From contig NZ_JAQAGZ010000006.1 in NCBI RefSeq assembly GCF_027533625.1, forward strand, positions 186,001 to 250,000: 64,000 nt of DNA. The letters run 5' to 3'. A program made the translations under genes and the position numbers. Below the pieces are notes generated by a model. That model was given only the letters and a program-made list of their open reading frames with translations. It had not been told where the DNA came from and did no database searches. This stretch comes from Paenibacillus gyeongsangnamensis. Lineage in GTDB: Bacteria > Bacillota > Bacilli > Paenibacillales > NBRC-103111. Positions within the stretch are counted from its first letter, which is position 1; each line of letters opens with the position of its first letter. Positions 18,409 through 26,873 of the stretch are shown here, piece by piece.

Positions 18409-18456
18409 ATGCCCTTAGGCCATAACCGGGTTCAATTCCGAAAGGGCGGGTCATAG
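18409..18456 (+). CDS. Possible 15-residue leader peptide
   Basis: A strong GAGGGAGGAAAGCAG ribosome site precedes ATG and 15 codons reading MPLGHNRVQFRKGGS. It could be a leader upstream of the kinase gene or a chance ORF. There is no adjacent attenuator that I can see. Confidence 0.25.
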   Translation: MPLGHNRVQFRKGGS

Positions 18457-18499
18457 GAAAGGATTCCTTACTCCGGATGTCGAATTCATGGGTTAAAGA

Positions 18500-20164
18500 A
18501 TGATCAATTCCGTAAGAGAGCGGGCGGAGGCTGTGAACAACAAGATGATCTACTCCTCGGATGAGGATGAACGTAAACGGCTGCAGGAGCTGGACGAGCT
18601 GCAGCTCGTCCATTCGGAGCCGGAGGAGCCGTTTGACCGGATTACGAGGTTGGTAGCCCAAATCTTTCAGGCGCCGATTTGTTTAATTTCGCTCATTACA
18701 AAAGACCGTGGGTGGTTTATATCCTGCATAGGACTCCCCGAAGACTTGGACCGGGAACGCGGAACAGAGCGGGAGGCGGCTTTCTGCCAATACGCAGTTG
18801 CGGAGAAGAAGACGATTGTAGCAGAGGATGTGCTGGAGGATTCTCGCTTTGCCGGGAACCGGCTCGTCCTGGAATACGGCATCCGATTCTATGCAGGGGC
18901 CCCGCTGATCACATCCGAAGGCAACGCCCTCGGCACGCTTTGCATTCTGGATTATGCCACACGCCGTTTCCCGCCCGAGGAGCAGGAGAAGCTGGCCGAT
19001 TTTGCCCGGTGGGTCGTGACGGAGATCGAGCTGCGCCGGGATTTGCGGACGAAGGAAGCCTTGATGAGGGAGCTGACATTGGAAAAGGAACGGCTGGCGG
19101 AGCAGCAAGAGCTCGTCGGCAGCTCGTTCGAGTCGGGTCAGGATGGCCGTCTCCTGTGCAAAGCGGAAGGCTCCATAGTGCTGCATAACAGGAAGCTTCT
19201 GGAGATGTTCCTCGTAAATCCGCTGCTGTATTCCGATGTATGGGATTTTTGGCATCAGGTGCAGCAAGCCGGCAGATCCGAGGCCCCGGGCTTGACGCAT
19301 AAGCTGGAACAGCTGCTAAGCGGCGAGCAGCATGCCTTCTCGGAGCGATATGCAGCGCATCTGTCCGGCGAGGATTGGCGATTCTACGAGGTAACCGGCT
19401 CTTCCGTCTCCTTGCATACGAACGGAAAGCCGAAGTATGCCTATATTGCCTTTCGCGACCGGACGGAGGAGGAAGTGGCCGACCAGCTGAAGAATGAATT
19501 TATCAGCGTGATCTCGCATGAGCTGCGCACGCCTCTTACAAGCATTATCGGATTCGTTGAAATATTGATTGACCGCAGTCCGGATGCGGAGAAAAGCCAA
19601 AAGTACCTGCAAACGGTTTATCGGGAAGCCAATCGGCTGACTCATCTGCTGAATGATCTGCTGGACCTGCAAAAGATGGAGTCAGGGAAGCAGGATTATT
19701 TATTCGCCCCGACGGATTTAACGGCGCTGATTTATGAAATTCTGGATTTCTGGGACGAAGAGAAGAGCCACCGAATCGTCATCCGGTGCGAGGACAAACC
19801 GCTGTACGTGCTTGCGGATGCCGATCGGCTGAAGCAGGCGCTGCACAATCTCGTCAGCAATGCGGTGAAATATTCCCCAGGGGCGGATCGGGTGGATGTG
19901 GAGCTGCTGGAGCAGGGCGGAATGGCTGTGATCCGCATTCGCGACTATGGGCTGGGCATCCCCGATGAGGCGAAGGAGAAGCTGTTCACGAAGTTTTACC
20001 GGGTGGACAATTCCGACCGCAGAAAAATCGGAGGCACCGGTCTTGGACTGGCCATTGTCCGCGAAATCATAAACGCGCATGGCGGTACGGTTGAATTTGA
20101 TTCGACGCTCGGTCAAGGAACGACCTTCACGATAAGGCTGGAGCTGCTTCCTTCCGATATGTGA
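18500..20164 (+). CDS. GAF-domain sensor histidine kinase (orphan)
   Basis: 554 aa from ATG 18500; ATG 18545 is an alternative with GGAGG 14 nt upstream. The N-terminal GAF domain (residues about 28-180) contains APICLISLITKDRGWF and GALGTLCILD-like features (NALGTLCILD). A PAS-like middle follows, then HisKA FISVISHELRTPLTSIIGF (phospho-acceptor His about residue 340) and HATPase_c boxes NLVSNAVKYSP, DYGLGIPDEA and GGTGLGLAIVREI. No transmembrane segment, so a soluble kinase. No response regulator gene lies beside it. Confidence 0.88.
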   Translation: MINSVRERAEAVNNKMIYSSDEDERKRLQELDELQLVHSEPEEPFDRITRLVAQIFQAPICLISLITKDRGWFISCIGLPEDLDRERGTEREAAFCQYAVAEKKTIVAEDVLEDSRFAGNRLVLEYGIRFYAGAPLITSEGNALGTLCILDYATRRFPPEEQEKLADFARWVVTEIELRRDLRTKEALMRELTLEKERLAEQQELVGSSFESGQDGRLLCKAEGSIVLHNRKLLEMFLVNPLLYSDVWDFWHQVQQAGRSEAPGLTHKLEQLLSGEQHAFSERYAAHLSGEDWRFYEVTGSSVSLHTNGKPKYAYIAFRDRTEEEVADQLKNEFISVISHELRTPLTSIIGFVEILIDRSPDAEKSQKYLQTVYREANRLTHLLNDLLDLQKMESGKQDYLFAPTDLTALIYEILDFWDEEKSHRIVIRCEDKPLYVLADADRLKQALHNLVSNAVKYSPGADRVDVELLEQGGMAVIRIRDYGLGIPDEAKEKLFTKFYRVDNSDRRKIGGTGLGLAIVREIINAHGGTVEFDSTLGQGTTFTIRLELLPSDM

Positions 20165-20174
20165 AATCTAAAAA

Positions 20175-20217
20175 GACAATGTCCACGGAAGGGGCTTCCG
20201 CGACATTGTCCTTTATT
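20175..20217 (+). terminator. Terminator of the histidine kinase gene
   Basis: Stem GACAATGTC/GACATTGTC (20175-20183 with 20202-20210) extended by CGGAAG/CTTCCG, tail CTTTATTTG. The 102-bp repeat begins immediately after the T-rich tail. Confidence 0.8.
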
Positions 20218-20218
20218 T

Positions 20219-20228
20219 GTTGATAAGA
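20219..20228 (+). repeat. 102-bp dispersed repeat, copy A, 5' fragment
   Basis: GTTGATAAGA equals the first ten bases of the complete repeat copies elsewhere in the window. The rest of this copy resumes at 21833 on the other side of the IS110 element. Confidence 0.75.
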
Positions 20229-20430
20229 CTCCCATGCCGCTGTTGCGGCACCACTGATAAATGAAAATTTTGTCCATACTTCTACTATGGCTGGCGAAGG
20301 TAGGTCGTAAATTCTTGGTGCCACGAGCCCGTTGATAAGACGGACCACAAACGACCCGGTGCATCACAGATTGTTGCTCCTTCGGGAAGCACGTAGGGCA
20401 GAATAACCCTTTTGGTAGTTTGCACCAGCC
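20229..20430 (+). ncRNA. Candidate bridge RNA of the IS110 element
   Basis: The leader folds a 5' hairpin GCCGC/GCGGC (20236-20249). A first loop region, closed by GGTCG (20303-20307) and CGGACC (20341-20346), holds TAAATTCTT (20308-20316), the reverse complement of target AAGAATTTA, and GTTGATAAGA (20331-20340), identical to the left target. A second region closed by GGTGCA/TGCACC (20358-20363, 20421-20426) holds a UUCG-type tetraloop hairpin and GGGCAGA (20396-20402), identical to the right end of the element at its junction. Bridge RNAs of IS621-type elements have such a target loop and donor loop. Transcription and boundaries are inferred. Confidence 0.6.
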
Positions 20431-20461
20431 TTAATCAATCCAGTCTAAGGAGAAGCAAGTC

Positions 20462-21682
20462 ATGGATGTATTGCATGAACGCTGTTGCGGTCTGGATGTT
20501 CATAAGAAGAGCATCACTGCCTGCATCATCACCCCTCAAGGAAAGGAGATTCGAACATTTGCTACAATGACTCGGAACCTGATTGAACTCGTGGACTGGG
20601 TCAAGCAAAACCGATGCACCCATGTCGCGATGGAAAGCACGGGAGACTACTGGAAACCAATATACAACCTGTTGGAATTAGAAGATCTCAAGCCGATGGT
20701 AGTCAATGCTCAGCACATCAAATCCGTTCCCGGACGTAAAACGGATGTTAAAGATGCCGAATGGATCGCCAAGTTAGTAAGACATGGTTTGGTGCAAGGA
20801 AGCTATATCCCGAATCGGGATCAAAGAGAGATGCGAGAGATTATTCGTTACCGGCGAAGCATCATTGAAGAGCGAACACGCGAAGTGAACCGGCTTCAAA
20901 AGGTACTGGAAGGCGGCAACATCAAGCTATCCTCTGTGGCTTCCAATGTAATCGGAGTTTCCGGACGAAACATGTTGGAAGCAATGATTAACGGTGAAAC
21001 CGATGCTTCCGTCTTGGCCGATTTCGCTCAAAAGAAACTAAAGTTAAAGAAAGAACAGTTAAAACTGGCGTTGGAAGGGCGACTCGGAGCTCATCAACTG
21101 CTCATGATCGAGAAACAGCTAGCCCATATCGATTATGTGAACGAACTGATCACGGAATTGGACACAGAGATCGATAAACGCATGGCCCCTTTTGCGGAAG
21201 ACCTGAAGTTATTGGATTCTATCCCCGGTGTCGGTAAACGAACTGCTGAACAAATCTTAGCAGAGATCGGTACGGACATGGCACGGTTTCCAACCCCCGG
21301 ACATTTATGCTCATGGGCGGGAATGACTCCAGGTCATGACGAAAGCGCGGGGAAGAAAAAGTCGGCCAAAACGCGAAAGGGAAACAAAAAATTGCGAAGC
21401 GCCCTAACTGAGGCGGCGCGAGCTGTAGCGCGAAAGAAAAACTCATACTTATCGGCTCAGTACCACCGAATCGCAGCGCGGCGAGGGAAGAATCGAGCGG
21501 CGATAGCCGTTGGTCATACCATACTAACCATCGTTCATATCTTGTTAACGCGAAGACAAGAATACCTCGAACTAGGATTCGATTACTTTGACCAACGAAA
21601 AAAAGAAATTTTGATAAAGAACTCAATCAAGAGACTCGAGTCATTGGGACTCCAAGTAAATATTCAAGATCAAACTGCTTAA
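20462..21682 (+). CDS. IS110-family transposase (DEDD recombinase)
   Basis: 406 aa, apparently intact. The RuvC-like N-terminal domain carries the DEDD set: Asp12 in GLDVHKK, Glu58 in AMESTGDYW, Asp95 and Asp98 in KTDVKDAEW. A coiled-coil middle follows. The C-terminal Transposase_20 domain contains IPGVGKRTAEQILAEIG, the helix-hairpin-helix-like part, and PGHDESAGKKKSAKTRKG with the probable nucleophile Ser295. This type excises as a circle and integrates under bridge-RNA guidance. AAGGAGAAG precedes the ATG. Confidence 0.95.
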   Translation: MDVLHERCCGLDVHKKSITACIITPQGKEIRTFATMTRNLIELVDWVKQNRCTHVAMESTGDYWKPIYNLLELEDLKPMVVNAQHIKSVPGRKTDVKDAEWIAKLVRHGLVQGSYIPNRDQREMREIIRYRRSIIEERTREVNRLQKVLEGGNIKLSSVASNVIGVSGRNMLEAMINGETDASVLADFAQKKLKLKKEQLKLALEGRLGAHQLLMIEKQLAHIDYVNELITELDTEIDKRMAPFAEDLKLLDSIPGVGKRTAEQILAEIGTDMARFPTPGHLCSWAGMTPGHDESAGKKKSAKTRKGNKKLRSALTEAARAVARKKNSYLSAQYHRIAARRGKNRAAIAVGHTILTIVHILLTRRQEYLELGFDYFDQRKKEILIKNSIKRLESLGLQVNIQDQTA

Positions 21683-21832
21683 ACTTAATGACATTAAATA
21701 ATTGTATATCCGGGGGCTTAGTTTCTTATTGCCAAAAATAGAGCTTAGAGGGCTGTTTTTAATAACAAAACCCAGCATGAAATTTTCAAAAGCTTTGGCG
21801 TGCAGCAAGTTACGATTTTTATTTTCAGGGCA

Positions 21833-21927
21833 GAATTTATAAGTTTTCGTAACTTATAGCTTCGCATCAACCTTGATAAGCGCGCTGGTCCTTGTATGAC
21901 AAGGATGGCGAAGCCGTTTATCCTGGC
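21833..21927 (+). repeat. 102-bp dispersed repeat, copy A, 3' remainder
   Basis: Continues AGAATTTATAAG onward through TTTATCCTGG, matching bases 8-102 of the intact copies except for a few substitutions in the second hairpin (TATGAC, GGATGGCGAAGCC). Together with 20219-20228 it reconstitutes a full copy. Confidence 0.85.
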
Positions 21928-21943
21928 ATCACCGCTTTAGTTT

Positions 21944-22174
21944 CTAAAGGACGATGGACGGCTCCTCGAAATACATCGTTTCCTCATTGAATGTGCGGTT
22001 GATCGATAAGAAGGTATGCATCAGCTCGAACATGTCCGATTGTGTAAGCTCCACTCCTGTGGCGTCGCCGGGACGATCCGTCTCCGCATGACCTCTCCAA
22101 AAGAGCCGGATCGATTTCCCCTCCGAATTCATTTGAATTTCCAGCTGATTCCGCTTAAGTACGCATTCCCACAT
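21944..22174 (-). CDS. Small 76-aa protein of unknown function
   Basis: Begins MWECVLKRNQLEIQMNSEGKSIRLFW and ends EETMYFEEPSIVL. The pattern suggests a small beta-rich N-terminal half followed by a helix (QSDMFELMHTFLSINRTF). AAGGGAACGG lies upstream of the ATG. No family recognised. It is flanked by the repeat on one side and the germination operon, which is divergent, on the other. Confidence 0.5.
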   Translation of the reverse strand: MWECVLKRNQLEIQMNSEGKSIRLFWRGHAETDRPGDATGVELTQSDMFELMHTFLSINRTFNEETMYFEEPSIVL

Positions 22175-22270
22175 CCGTTATCACCGTTCCCTTTCGTGCT
22201 CGCAGCTTTGTCCTTTAGTTAAGACACCACATGAAGTATATGAAGCGAGAAGAAGGAAAAGAATAGTGGG

Positions 22271-22348
22271 ATGAAAAAAGGAAAAAGGCAGCTCGGGCAG
22301 ATTGCGGACAAGCTGGAGACGCTCGAGGACGTCATCTTGTATAAATAA
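22271..22348 (+). CDS. Possible 25-aa basic peptide
   Basis: ATG after AGAAGGAAAAG, encoding MKKGKRQLGQIADKLETLED and five more residues, predicted as a single charged helix. Codon use looks coding, but the ribosome site is weak and there is no independent support. Confidence 0.3.
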   Translation: MKKGKRQLGQIADKLETLEDVILYK

Positions 22349-22452
22349 GAACCGGGTGATTCCCATTGGTACCGAGGGGCCAAGGCAATGGCTTCTTTTT
22401 TTTTATGCCAATATGCGATCTTCCGCTCTATTTCCATAATCAAATGAAAACA

Positions 22453-22483
22453 TACATATTTCCAATAGGCGAAGGTCATATTA
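22453..22483 (+). promoter_or_regulatory. Possible sigma-G-type promoter of the ger operon
   Basis: TACATA (22453-22458), 18-nt spacer, CATATTA (22477-22483) resembles the forespore sigma-G pattern with a CATAxTA -10. It lies 50 nt before gerKA. GerA operons of Bacillus are transcribed by sigma-G. Confidence 0.35.
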
Positions 22484-22534
22484 AGAAAGATATGGAAGCC
22501 ATGTAAGTCTGAGCAGGCTGGGAGGCGAAGCGGT

Positions 22535-24241
22535 ATGACGATCTGGGAATGGCTTGAGAAGCGGGCCAGGCGTAAGAAGCAGGATAGCAAGCAGGATAAG
22601 CCCATTCCGGATTCTTATATGCAGGAGGAGGATACAGCCCCGATCTCGCCCGACCTTGATGAAAATATTCATTTCATCCGCGGGGTGCTGGGCGTAAGCG
22701 AAGACTTGATCCTGCGCCGTTTTCATATCTTCGGCCAGATCTCTGCGGTTGTTTTTTACTATTGCAATATGGTGGATGAAGATTCGATAAATCTGGAAAT
22801 CTTAAAGCCTCTTATGAACCCCCCTTCCCAGCTTAAGGGAAAGAAGGTGCCGCTGGAAGGGCTCAAGGAAATACTGCTGTACGATACGATCTATCACAGC
22901 AAGAGCTCCTTTGAAGGCCGCAGAAAGCAGATCGTGGAGGGGCTGCTGCGAGGCGGCACCATCGTGTTGATAGAAGGACTGCAGGAAGCCGTCATGATCG
23001 AGACGAAGCAGGTGGAACGGCGGGCCATCCAGCAGCCGGAAACGGAGCAGGTGATCCGAGGTCCGCGCGAAGGGTTTATCGAGCAGCTCAGCATCAATAT
23101 ATCGCTGCTTCGATACCGGCTGCCGACGACGGATTTTCGCGTGAAATCGCTGGTGCTCGGGAGGCTTACGAAATCGAAAGTGGCCGTTTGTTATTTAAAA
23201 GGGATAGCCAATGAAGCACTCGTTAAGGAAGTCGAAGCCCGCTTGTCGGTTATCCAGCTGGACGGCATCCTGGATGCCGGATATCTGGAGCAATTCATTG
23301 AGGATAACCACTATTCTCCGTTTCCGCAAGTGCAGAACACGGAACGGACGGACAAGGCGGTAGCCAACCTGCTCGAGGGGCGGGTGATCATTCTTGTCGA
23401 CGGCTCGCCGTTTGCCCTGATCGTGCCTACGGTGTTCAATCAGTTCTATCAAACGACCGAGGATTATTCCGAACGCTTTCTCCTCGTCAGTTTCATCCGG
23501 CTGTTCCGGCTGCTCGCGCTCGCCTTCTCCCTGGTTACCCCTTCGTTGTACGTGGCGATCATCGCCTTTAATCCGGAGCTCATTCCTACCGAGTTCGCCG
23601 TCGCCGTGTCCGGGGGACGAGCCGGCGTTCCATTCCCGTCCGTGGTCGAGGTGCTGGTCATGGAGGCCTCCATGGAGGTGCTGCGGGAAGCGACGCTGCG
23701 ATTGCCTCAGCAGATCGGGGGGGCGCTCTCGATCGTAGGGGTTCTAGTTATTGGACAGGCTGCGGTATCAGCCGGATTCGTCAGCCCCATCACCGTCGTG
23801 GTCATTGCCCTTACGACGATCGGCTCCTTCGCGACCCCGGCGTATAATGCGGCGCTGGCGCTTAGGCTGCTTCGTTTCCCACTCATCATTTTGGCGGGCA
23901 TGTTCGGCCTGTACGGCGTCATGGTAGGCCTCATCCTGATTGCCAATCATTTGCTTTCTTTGAAATCGTTCGGTATTCCTTACCTTAGCCCCGTAGTGCC
24001 AGGCAATTTTCAAGGCATGAAGGATACGGTTGCCCGCGGACCGCTGTGGTCGATGGTGAAGCGGCCTATGATGCTCCATCCTCAGAATGACGACCGGCTC
24101 GGCAGCAAGGTCAAGGAAAAGCTCGACCAGGAGCCGGATAATACGCTGGATCCGCTCAAGGTAGGCAACCAAAGGGAGGGAGCTCGTCATGGAATATCCT
24201 CGTCAGATCACGGCGATTCAGGCAGCGGCGATACTCATTAG
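22535..24241 (+). CDS. gerKA: Spore germinant receptor subunit A (GerA/GerKA family)
   Basis: 568 aa. A soluble N-terminal region (residues 1 to about 320) contains VLIEGLQEAVMIETKQVERR and RGPREGFIEQLSINISLLRYRL, which are signature stretches of GerA. Hydrophobic segments follow from about residue 325 (FIRLFRLLALAFSLVTPSLYVAI) with GGRAGVPFPSVVEVLVMEASMEVLREA. It sits in the inner spore membrane as part of the A-B-C nutrient receptor. GGGAGG precedes the ATG. The end overlaps gerKB by 53 nt. The germinant cannot be inferred; the K label is by operon architecture only. Confidence 0.9.
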   Translation: MTIWEWLEKRARRKKQDSKQDKPIPDSYMQEEDTAPISPDLDENIHFIRGVLGVSEDLILRRFHIFGQISAVVFYYCNMVDEDSINLEILKPLMNPPSQLKGKKVPLEGLKEILLYDTIYHSKSSFEGRRKQIVEGLLRGGTIVLIEGLQEAVMIETKQVERRAIQQPETEQVIRGPREGFIEQLSINISLLRYRLPTTDFRVKSLVLGRLTKSKVAVCYLKGIANEALVKEVEARLSVIQLDGILDAGYLEQFIEDNHYSPFPQVQNTERTDKAVANLLEGRVIILVDGSPFALIVPTVFNQFYQTTEDYSERFLLVSFIRLFRLLALAFSLVTPSLYVAIIAFNPELIPTEFAVAVSGGRAGVPFPSVVEVLVMEASMEVLREATLRLPQQIGGALSIVGVLVIGQAAVSAGFVSPITVVVIALTTIGSFATPAYNAALALRLLRFPLIILAGMFGLYGVMVGLILIANHLLSLKSFGIPYLSPVVPGNFQGMKDTVARGPLWSMVKRPMMLHPQNDDRLGSKVKEKLDQEPDNTLDPLKVGNQREGARHGISSSDHGDSGSGDTH

Positions 24242-25310
24242 TACCATCATCGGCGTAGGGGTGCTTCCCCTGCCCCTATTTGCCGTACAGTCGGCCAATA
24301 CGGGAGCGCCGATGCTGACATTGCTTGCCGTGCATGTAGCCTATATAGGACTATGGCTCATAACGAAGCTGGGTATCCGATTTCCGGATCAATCGATCAT
24401 AGGCTACAGCCGCACGATCATTGGGAAAGGTCCGGCGTGGATCGGCAACATTCTGATCGTCACATTCTTTGCCGTTCTTACGTCACTGGCAGCGCGTGAA
24501 TTCGGAGAGGTGGTCATTACCTCCGTTCTGAAAAAAACGCCGCTGGAGGTCACGGTGCTCGCCATGCTGCTTCTGGCAACCTTGTCCACGCGCAACGATA
24601 TTACGACGTTTACTTACATTCATCACTTTTATTTGCCGCTCATCGTATTTCCCGCGGTGTTGATCGTCGCGCTGTCCCTTAAAAATGCGCAGGTGGTGTA
24701 TTTGCTCCCTTTATGGGGCAATAATCCGCCTGATTTGCTTCACGGCACTTTGGTTGTGGCCAGCTTGTTTCAAGGTACGTTTATTTATACCATGGTCATC
24801 CCGGCGATGCGCCGGCCAAGGAGGGCTATGATTGCGAGCATATGGGGGATGCTGATCGCGGGCGGATTGTACATTTCGATTGTCGTTGCCGTTGTCGGAG
24901 TGTTCGGCTCGGAGGAAACCGAGAATTTATTGTGGCCAACGCTGGAGCTCGCCAAAACGACGACGCTCCCGGGCAATATCCTTGAACGGCTCGACGCCGC
25001 ATTTCTGGCCGTATGGGTTACAGCCGTCTTTACGACGCTGTTCTCCACCTATTATTTTACGGTTCATGCGATGAGTAAAATGATTGGGCTCAAGGATCAT
25101 AAGCTGTTTTCCGTCTTCGTGCTGCCCTTTCTATTCGCAGCGGCCATGGTTCCTCAGAACGTAATGCATATGTATGAAATCATTACGATCGTCGGCCGGT
25201 TCGGCTTGGTGCTTACGATTGGTTATCCGCTGCTGCTGCTCATCGTCGCTATGATACGCAAGAAGGGAGGGGCCTCCGATGGCGCCCGCGCTGCAGAAAA
25301 CACGAAGTAA
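24189..25310 (+). CDS. gerKB: Spore germinant receptor subunit B (GerAB/ArcD/ProY permease)
   Basis: 373 aa with about ten transmembrane helices, of the APC-superfamily spore permease family. The N-terminus QITAIQAAAILISTIIGVGVLPLP is characteristic. It forms the membrane core that senses or passes germinant in the A-B-C receptor. AAAGGGAGGGAGCTCGTC precedes the ATG. It overlaps gerKA upstream and gerKC downstream, which indicates coupled translation. Confidence 0.9.
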   Translation: MEYPRQITAIQAAAILISTIIGVGVLPLPLFAVQSANTGAPMLTLLAVHVAYIGLWLITKLGIRFPDQSIIGYSRTIIGKGPAWIGNILIVTFFAVLTSLAAREFGEVVITSVLKKTPLEVTVLAMLLLATLSTRNDITTFTYIHHFYLPLIVFPAVLIVALSLKNAQVVYLLPLWGNNPPDLLHGTLVVASLFQGTFIYTMVIPAMRRPRRAMIASIWGMLIAGGLYISIVVAVVGVFGSEETENLLWPTLELAKTTTLPGNILERLDAAFLAVWVTAVFTTLFSTYYFTVHAMSKMIGLKDHKLFSVFVLPFLFAAAMVPQNVMHMYEIITIVGRFGLVLTIGYPLLLLIVAMIRKKGGASDGARAAENTK

Positions 25311-26541
25311 GCCGGCTCTTGCGCTGCTGCTTTGCTGTATGCTGCTCACTGGATGCTGGGATCGGCTGGAAATTGAGGAACGTGCCGTTGTGCTGGGCAT
25401 CGGCATCGATGAAGCGGAGAAGGGAGCCGAGGCACGTGAGGAGGAAATTACCCATCAGCGTCATACGTTGCCTCCGCCGAAGAGCGGAGCGATTCATATC
25501 AGCATGCAGATTGCCGTTCCCGGCCGCATTCCGCTAGGTCCGGGCGGGGGCGGCGGCGGCGGGGGAGGAGGGGGAGGAGGAGGAGGAGGAGGAGGAGGAG
25601 GCCAGAACACCGTATGGGTCGTTGAGGGAGAAGGCTATACGATGAACGAAGCGTTGAACAATATGCAGCAGCGCATATCGCCGCCATTGTTTTACGGTCA
25701 TTTACGAGTGATCGCCGTGTCGGAAAAGATTGCCAAAAAGGGCATTGAGAACTTGAACGATTTTTTCCACCGCAATCCCGAAATCCGCCGCATGGGCTGG
25801 ATGATTATTTGCGAAGAAAAGGCGTCGAAGCTCATGAAGGCTTCACCACAAATGGAACGGGTACCGACGATTTATTTAATGAATCAGATGGATCAGGCGG
25901 TTAAGATGGGGCGCATGCCGAACGATTTCCTCGGATTGTTCTGGAGCGCTTCGTCGGCCAAAGGAAGGGAAGGCTTCCTTCCTTATGTGAAGATGATGCC
26001 CCAGGGGACGGTGGAAATCAGCGGCCTGGCTTATTTCAAGAAGGATAAAATGGTCGGTAAAACGAAGCCAATCGAAATCCCTTTGTATATGGGGATTGCC
26101 GGCTTAAATCCGGCGGGCGGCGAAGTGTTCGTGCACGTTCCGGGCACTTCGGAATTTGTACTGTTCGGGGGAAGACACCGGAAGTCGATTATCGATGCGG
26201 AAATCATGAACGGGAAGCCTCACATCACCGTGAAAATTTATCTCGAAGGTAACTTGCTGGAGAAATCGAACGATCAAGTACGCATTACGGATGAAACCAT
26301 CAGGCTGATCGAGAAGGAGCTCAACAAGCAATCAAGACAAGCTTATTTGGATCTGATCAAAGCGACGCAGGAAAAAGGCTCGGACATCTTCGGCTTCGGG
26401 GAGCAAATTCGGGCAAAGCAGTGGAGGTATTGGAATAAGGAAATCCAGACGAAGGAAAATTGGCAGAACGCATATAAAAACTTGTCGGTAGAGGTCACCA
26501 CATCGTTTCACATTCGCAGGGTAGGAATGAAAGGAAAGTAA
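25279..26541 (+). CDS. gerKC: Spore germinant receptor lipoprotein subunit C (Ger(x)C) with a 20-Gly tract
   Basis: 420 aa. The lipobox LLTGC gives a lipidated Cys26, followed by WDRLEIEERAVVLGIGID, the usual start of GerAC proteins. The family C-terminal domain (VKIYLEGNLLEK, IEKELNKQSRQAYLDLIKATQEKGSDIFGFGEQIR) is intact. Residues 89-108 are 20 consecutive Gly codons (25543-25602), mostly GGA repeats near the 3' side, inserted just before the QNTVWVVEGEG strand. That tract is not part of the family core and can change length in frame. GGGAGGGG precedes the ATG. Confidence 0.92.
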   Translation: MAPALQKTRSKPALALLLCCMLLTGCWDRLEIEERAVVLGIGIDEAEKGAEAREEEITHQRHTLPPPKSGAIHISMQIAVPGRIPLGPGGGGGGGGGGGGGGGGGGGGQNTVWVVEGEGYTMNEALNNMQQRISPPLFYGHLRVIAVSEKIAKKGIENLNDFFHRNPEIRRMGWMIICEEKASKLMKASPQMERVPTIYLMNQMDQAVKMGRMPNDFLGLFWSASSAKGREGFLPYVKMMPQGTVEISGLAYFKKDKMVGKTKPIEIPLYMGIAGLNPAGGEVFVHVPGTSEFVLFGGRHRKSIIDAEIMNGKPHITVKIYLEGNLLEKSNDQVRITDETIRLIEKELNKQSRQAYLDLIKATQEKGSDIFGFGEQIRAKQWRYWNKEIQTKENWQNAYKNLSVEVTTSFHIRRVGMKGK

Positions 26542-26561
26542 TTGTAGAGGGAGGCGGCAGC

Positions 26562-26768
26562 ATGAGTACGGGATTCTCGATCGGTTATATGAATTTCACG
26601 ATACTGCTGCTGCTTCTGTCCGGAATATGCATGCTGTCGCTCGATGTAAAAACGTACGAGCGGGCCCATCTGAAGAAGGAGAAGAAGACGGCGCGTATCC
26701 TTGCCTGGTTTAACATTTCCCTCTCTGCGGTCGCTTTTATCGGTAATTTGATCTTCCGCAATATGTAG
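26562..26768 (+). CDS. CLC_0170-family small membrane protein
   Basis: 68 aa with two hydrophobic segments (MNFTILLLLLSGICMLSLDV and ILAWFNISLSAVAFIGNLIF) separated by a highly charged loop KTYERAHLKKEKKTAR. It matches the CLC_0170-type small protein seen next to ger operons in Paenibacillus and clostridia. AGAGGGAGGCGGC precedes the ATG, 20 nt after gerKC, so it belongs to the germination operon. Its role is unknown. Confidence 0.75.
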   Translation: MSTGFSIGYMNFTILLLLLSGICMLSLDVKTYERAHLKKEKKTARILAWFNISLSAVAFIGNLIFRNM

Positions 26769-26809
26769 AGAGGAGCTGAACAAAATAGGGGGTACAATAA
26801 ATGAGGGCT

Positions 26810-26837
26810 TTCAACAAACCGACCGTTGGTATATAAT
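26810..26837 (+). promoter_or_regulatory. Promoter of the TetR regulator gene
   Basis: TTCAAC (26810-26815), 16-nt spacer, TATAAT (26832-26837). Confidence 0.6.
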
Positions 26838-26873
26838 AAAGGGGCGAGGAATTGATCTTAGGAGGAACCTACG

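Larger units (their letters stand above)
20227..21834 (+). mobile_element. IS110-family insertion sequence inside a 102-bp repeat
   Basis: Comparing the interrupted repeat with intact copies places the element between 20229 and 21832 (1604 unique bp), with the trinucleotide AGA shared by both junctions, so the exact edges are uncertain by up to 3 nt. No terminal inverted repeats or target duplication longer than that are visible, as expected for IS110 elements. It has about 230 nt of noncoding leader, one DEDD transposase gene and about 150 nt of noncoding right end. A core dinucleotide AG/CT would fit the shared bases. Confidence 0.88.

Noticed and set aside
20229..21832. IS1111-type subgroup with bridge RNA at the right end
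   Set aside because: The right noncoding end is about 150 nt and has no guide-like matches, while the left leader is longer and carries them.
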